Source: an uncultured Caryophanales bacterium
GTDB taxonomy: Bacteria; Bacillota_I; Bacilli_A; Acholeplasmatales; Anaeroplasmataceae
Assembly: GCA_937885165.1 (NCBI GenBank)
Contig: CAKZZJ010000109.1
Span: forward strand, 1 to 6,318
Direction of reading: 5' to 3'
DNA length: 6,318 bases
The notes under the pieces are model-generated. The model saw only the letters and a list, made by a program, of their open reading frames with translations. It ran no database searches and had not been told where the DNA came from. The translations under genes and the position numbers were made by a program. Shown here piece by piece: positions 6,209 through 6,318 of the stretch; within the stretch, counting starts at the first letter, position 1, and each line of letters begins with the position of its first letter.

Positions 6209-6217
6209 ATTATACCA
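6209..6217 (-). promoter_or_regulatory. Extended -10 promoter upstream of dnaE
   Basis: On the minus strand, TGGTATAAT (6217-6209) is a perfect extended -10 element. The -35 is weak (TTAAAG at 16 bases or ATTAAA at 17). Transcription would start near 6202, giving a leader of about 22 bases before the ATG at 6180. It would serve dnaE and the overlapping small genes, since no terminator is visible between 3391 and 2336. Confidence 0.7.
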
Positions 6218-6318
6218 CATTTATACCTATCTTTAATTTTTATTTTGTAAAATTTATTTTTTTTAATAAATATTTAAACTTGAAATATTATTTAATTCAT
6301 ATAAAATTAGAATAGTAG
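6218..6318. other. AT-rich non-coding stretch upstream of dnaE
   Basis: This stretch has no credible ORF on either strand. It is almost entirely A and T, with A- and T-runs (for example around 6251-6272) that could bend DNA or act as an upstream promoter element. I see no iterated repeats that would mark an origin and no operator-like palindrome beyond trivial AT symmetry. What lies further upstream is outside the window. Confidence 0.5.

Noticed and set aside
6280..6307. Plus-strand promoter-like pair TTGAAA and TAAAAT with a 16-base spacer
   Set aside because: Such matches are expected by chance in DNA this AT-rich, and no downstream gene is visible before the window ends.
1..6318. CRISPR arrays, tRNA genes, insertion sequence ends, attachment sites
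   Set aside because: No regularly spaced repeats, tRNA-like cloverleaf sequence, transposase motifs or flanking inverted repeats were seen on either strand.

Overview
The window is AT-rich and every credible gene is on the minus strand, so the reading order runs from right to left. Two kinds of DNA appear to meet in it. Positions of about 1560 to 6318 look like a mobile element, most likely a phage or prophage of a low-GC Gram-positive host (Bacillota, perhaps Erysipelotrichia-like). The evidence is strong Shine-Dalgarno sites, sigma-A-type promoters, tightly overlapping small genes, a DnaE-type polymerase outside its usual chromosomal setting, and the start of a protein resembling a phage family. 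TGA is used as a stop and TGG as Trp, so the code is the standard bacterial one.

Layout in reading order. An extended -10 promoter (6209-6217) precedes a short DNA polymerase III alpha subunit of the DnaE type (6180-3391, 929 aa), with an intact polymerase active site and a PHP domain whose first metal-binding histidines are lost. Four small genes of unknown function follow, overlapping or nearly touching (3410-3216, 3211-2948, 2948-2526, 2563-2336); two of them are rich in Cys or Cys/His. A near-consensus promoter overlapping the last stop codon (2339-2311) drives a 175-residue protein of unknown function (2260-1733). That gene ends in an intrinsic terminator hairpin that contains its stop codon (1721-1747). 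Another gene then starts at 1701 with a good ribosome binding site.

The gene at 1701 is the striking part. Its first 47 or so codons resemble the start of a small phage protein. The frame then continues without a stop to position 1 as a multi-pass Na+/H+ exchanger of the CPA1/NHE type, eukaryote-like in its motifs and in its long charged tail. The exchanger lacks its own N-terminus, and CpG is about 2.5 times more frequent left of the join (my hand count). The simplest reading is a chimeric join between phage DNA and DNA of an AT-rich microbial eukaryote such as an intronless gut protist, either an assembly or library artefact or, less likely, a true recombination. The exchanger also has Asn in place of the essential Asp of the NHE 'ND' motif.

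The dnaE gene, the small genes and the 175-residue protein probably form a replication-related module. The exchanger has no evident connection with it. No tRNA, rRNA, CRISPR array, insertion sequence or attachment site was seen.
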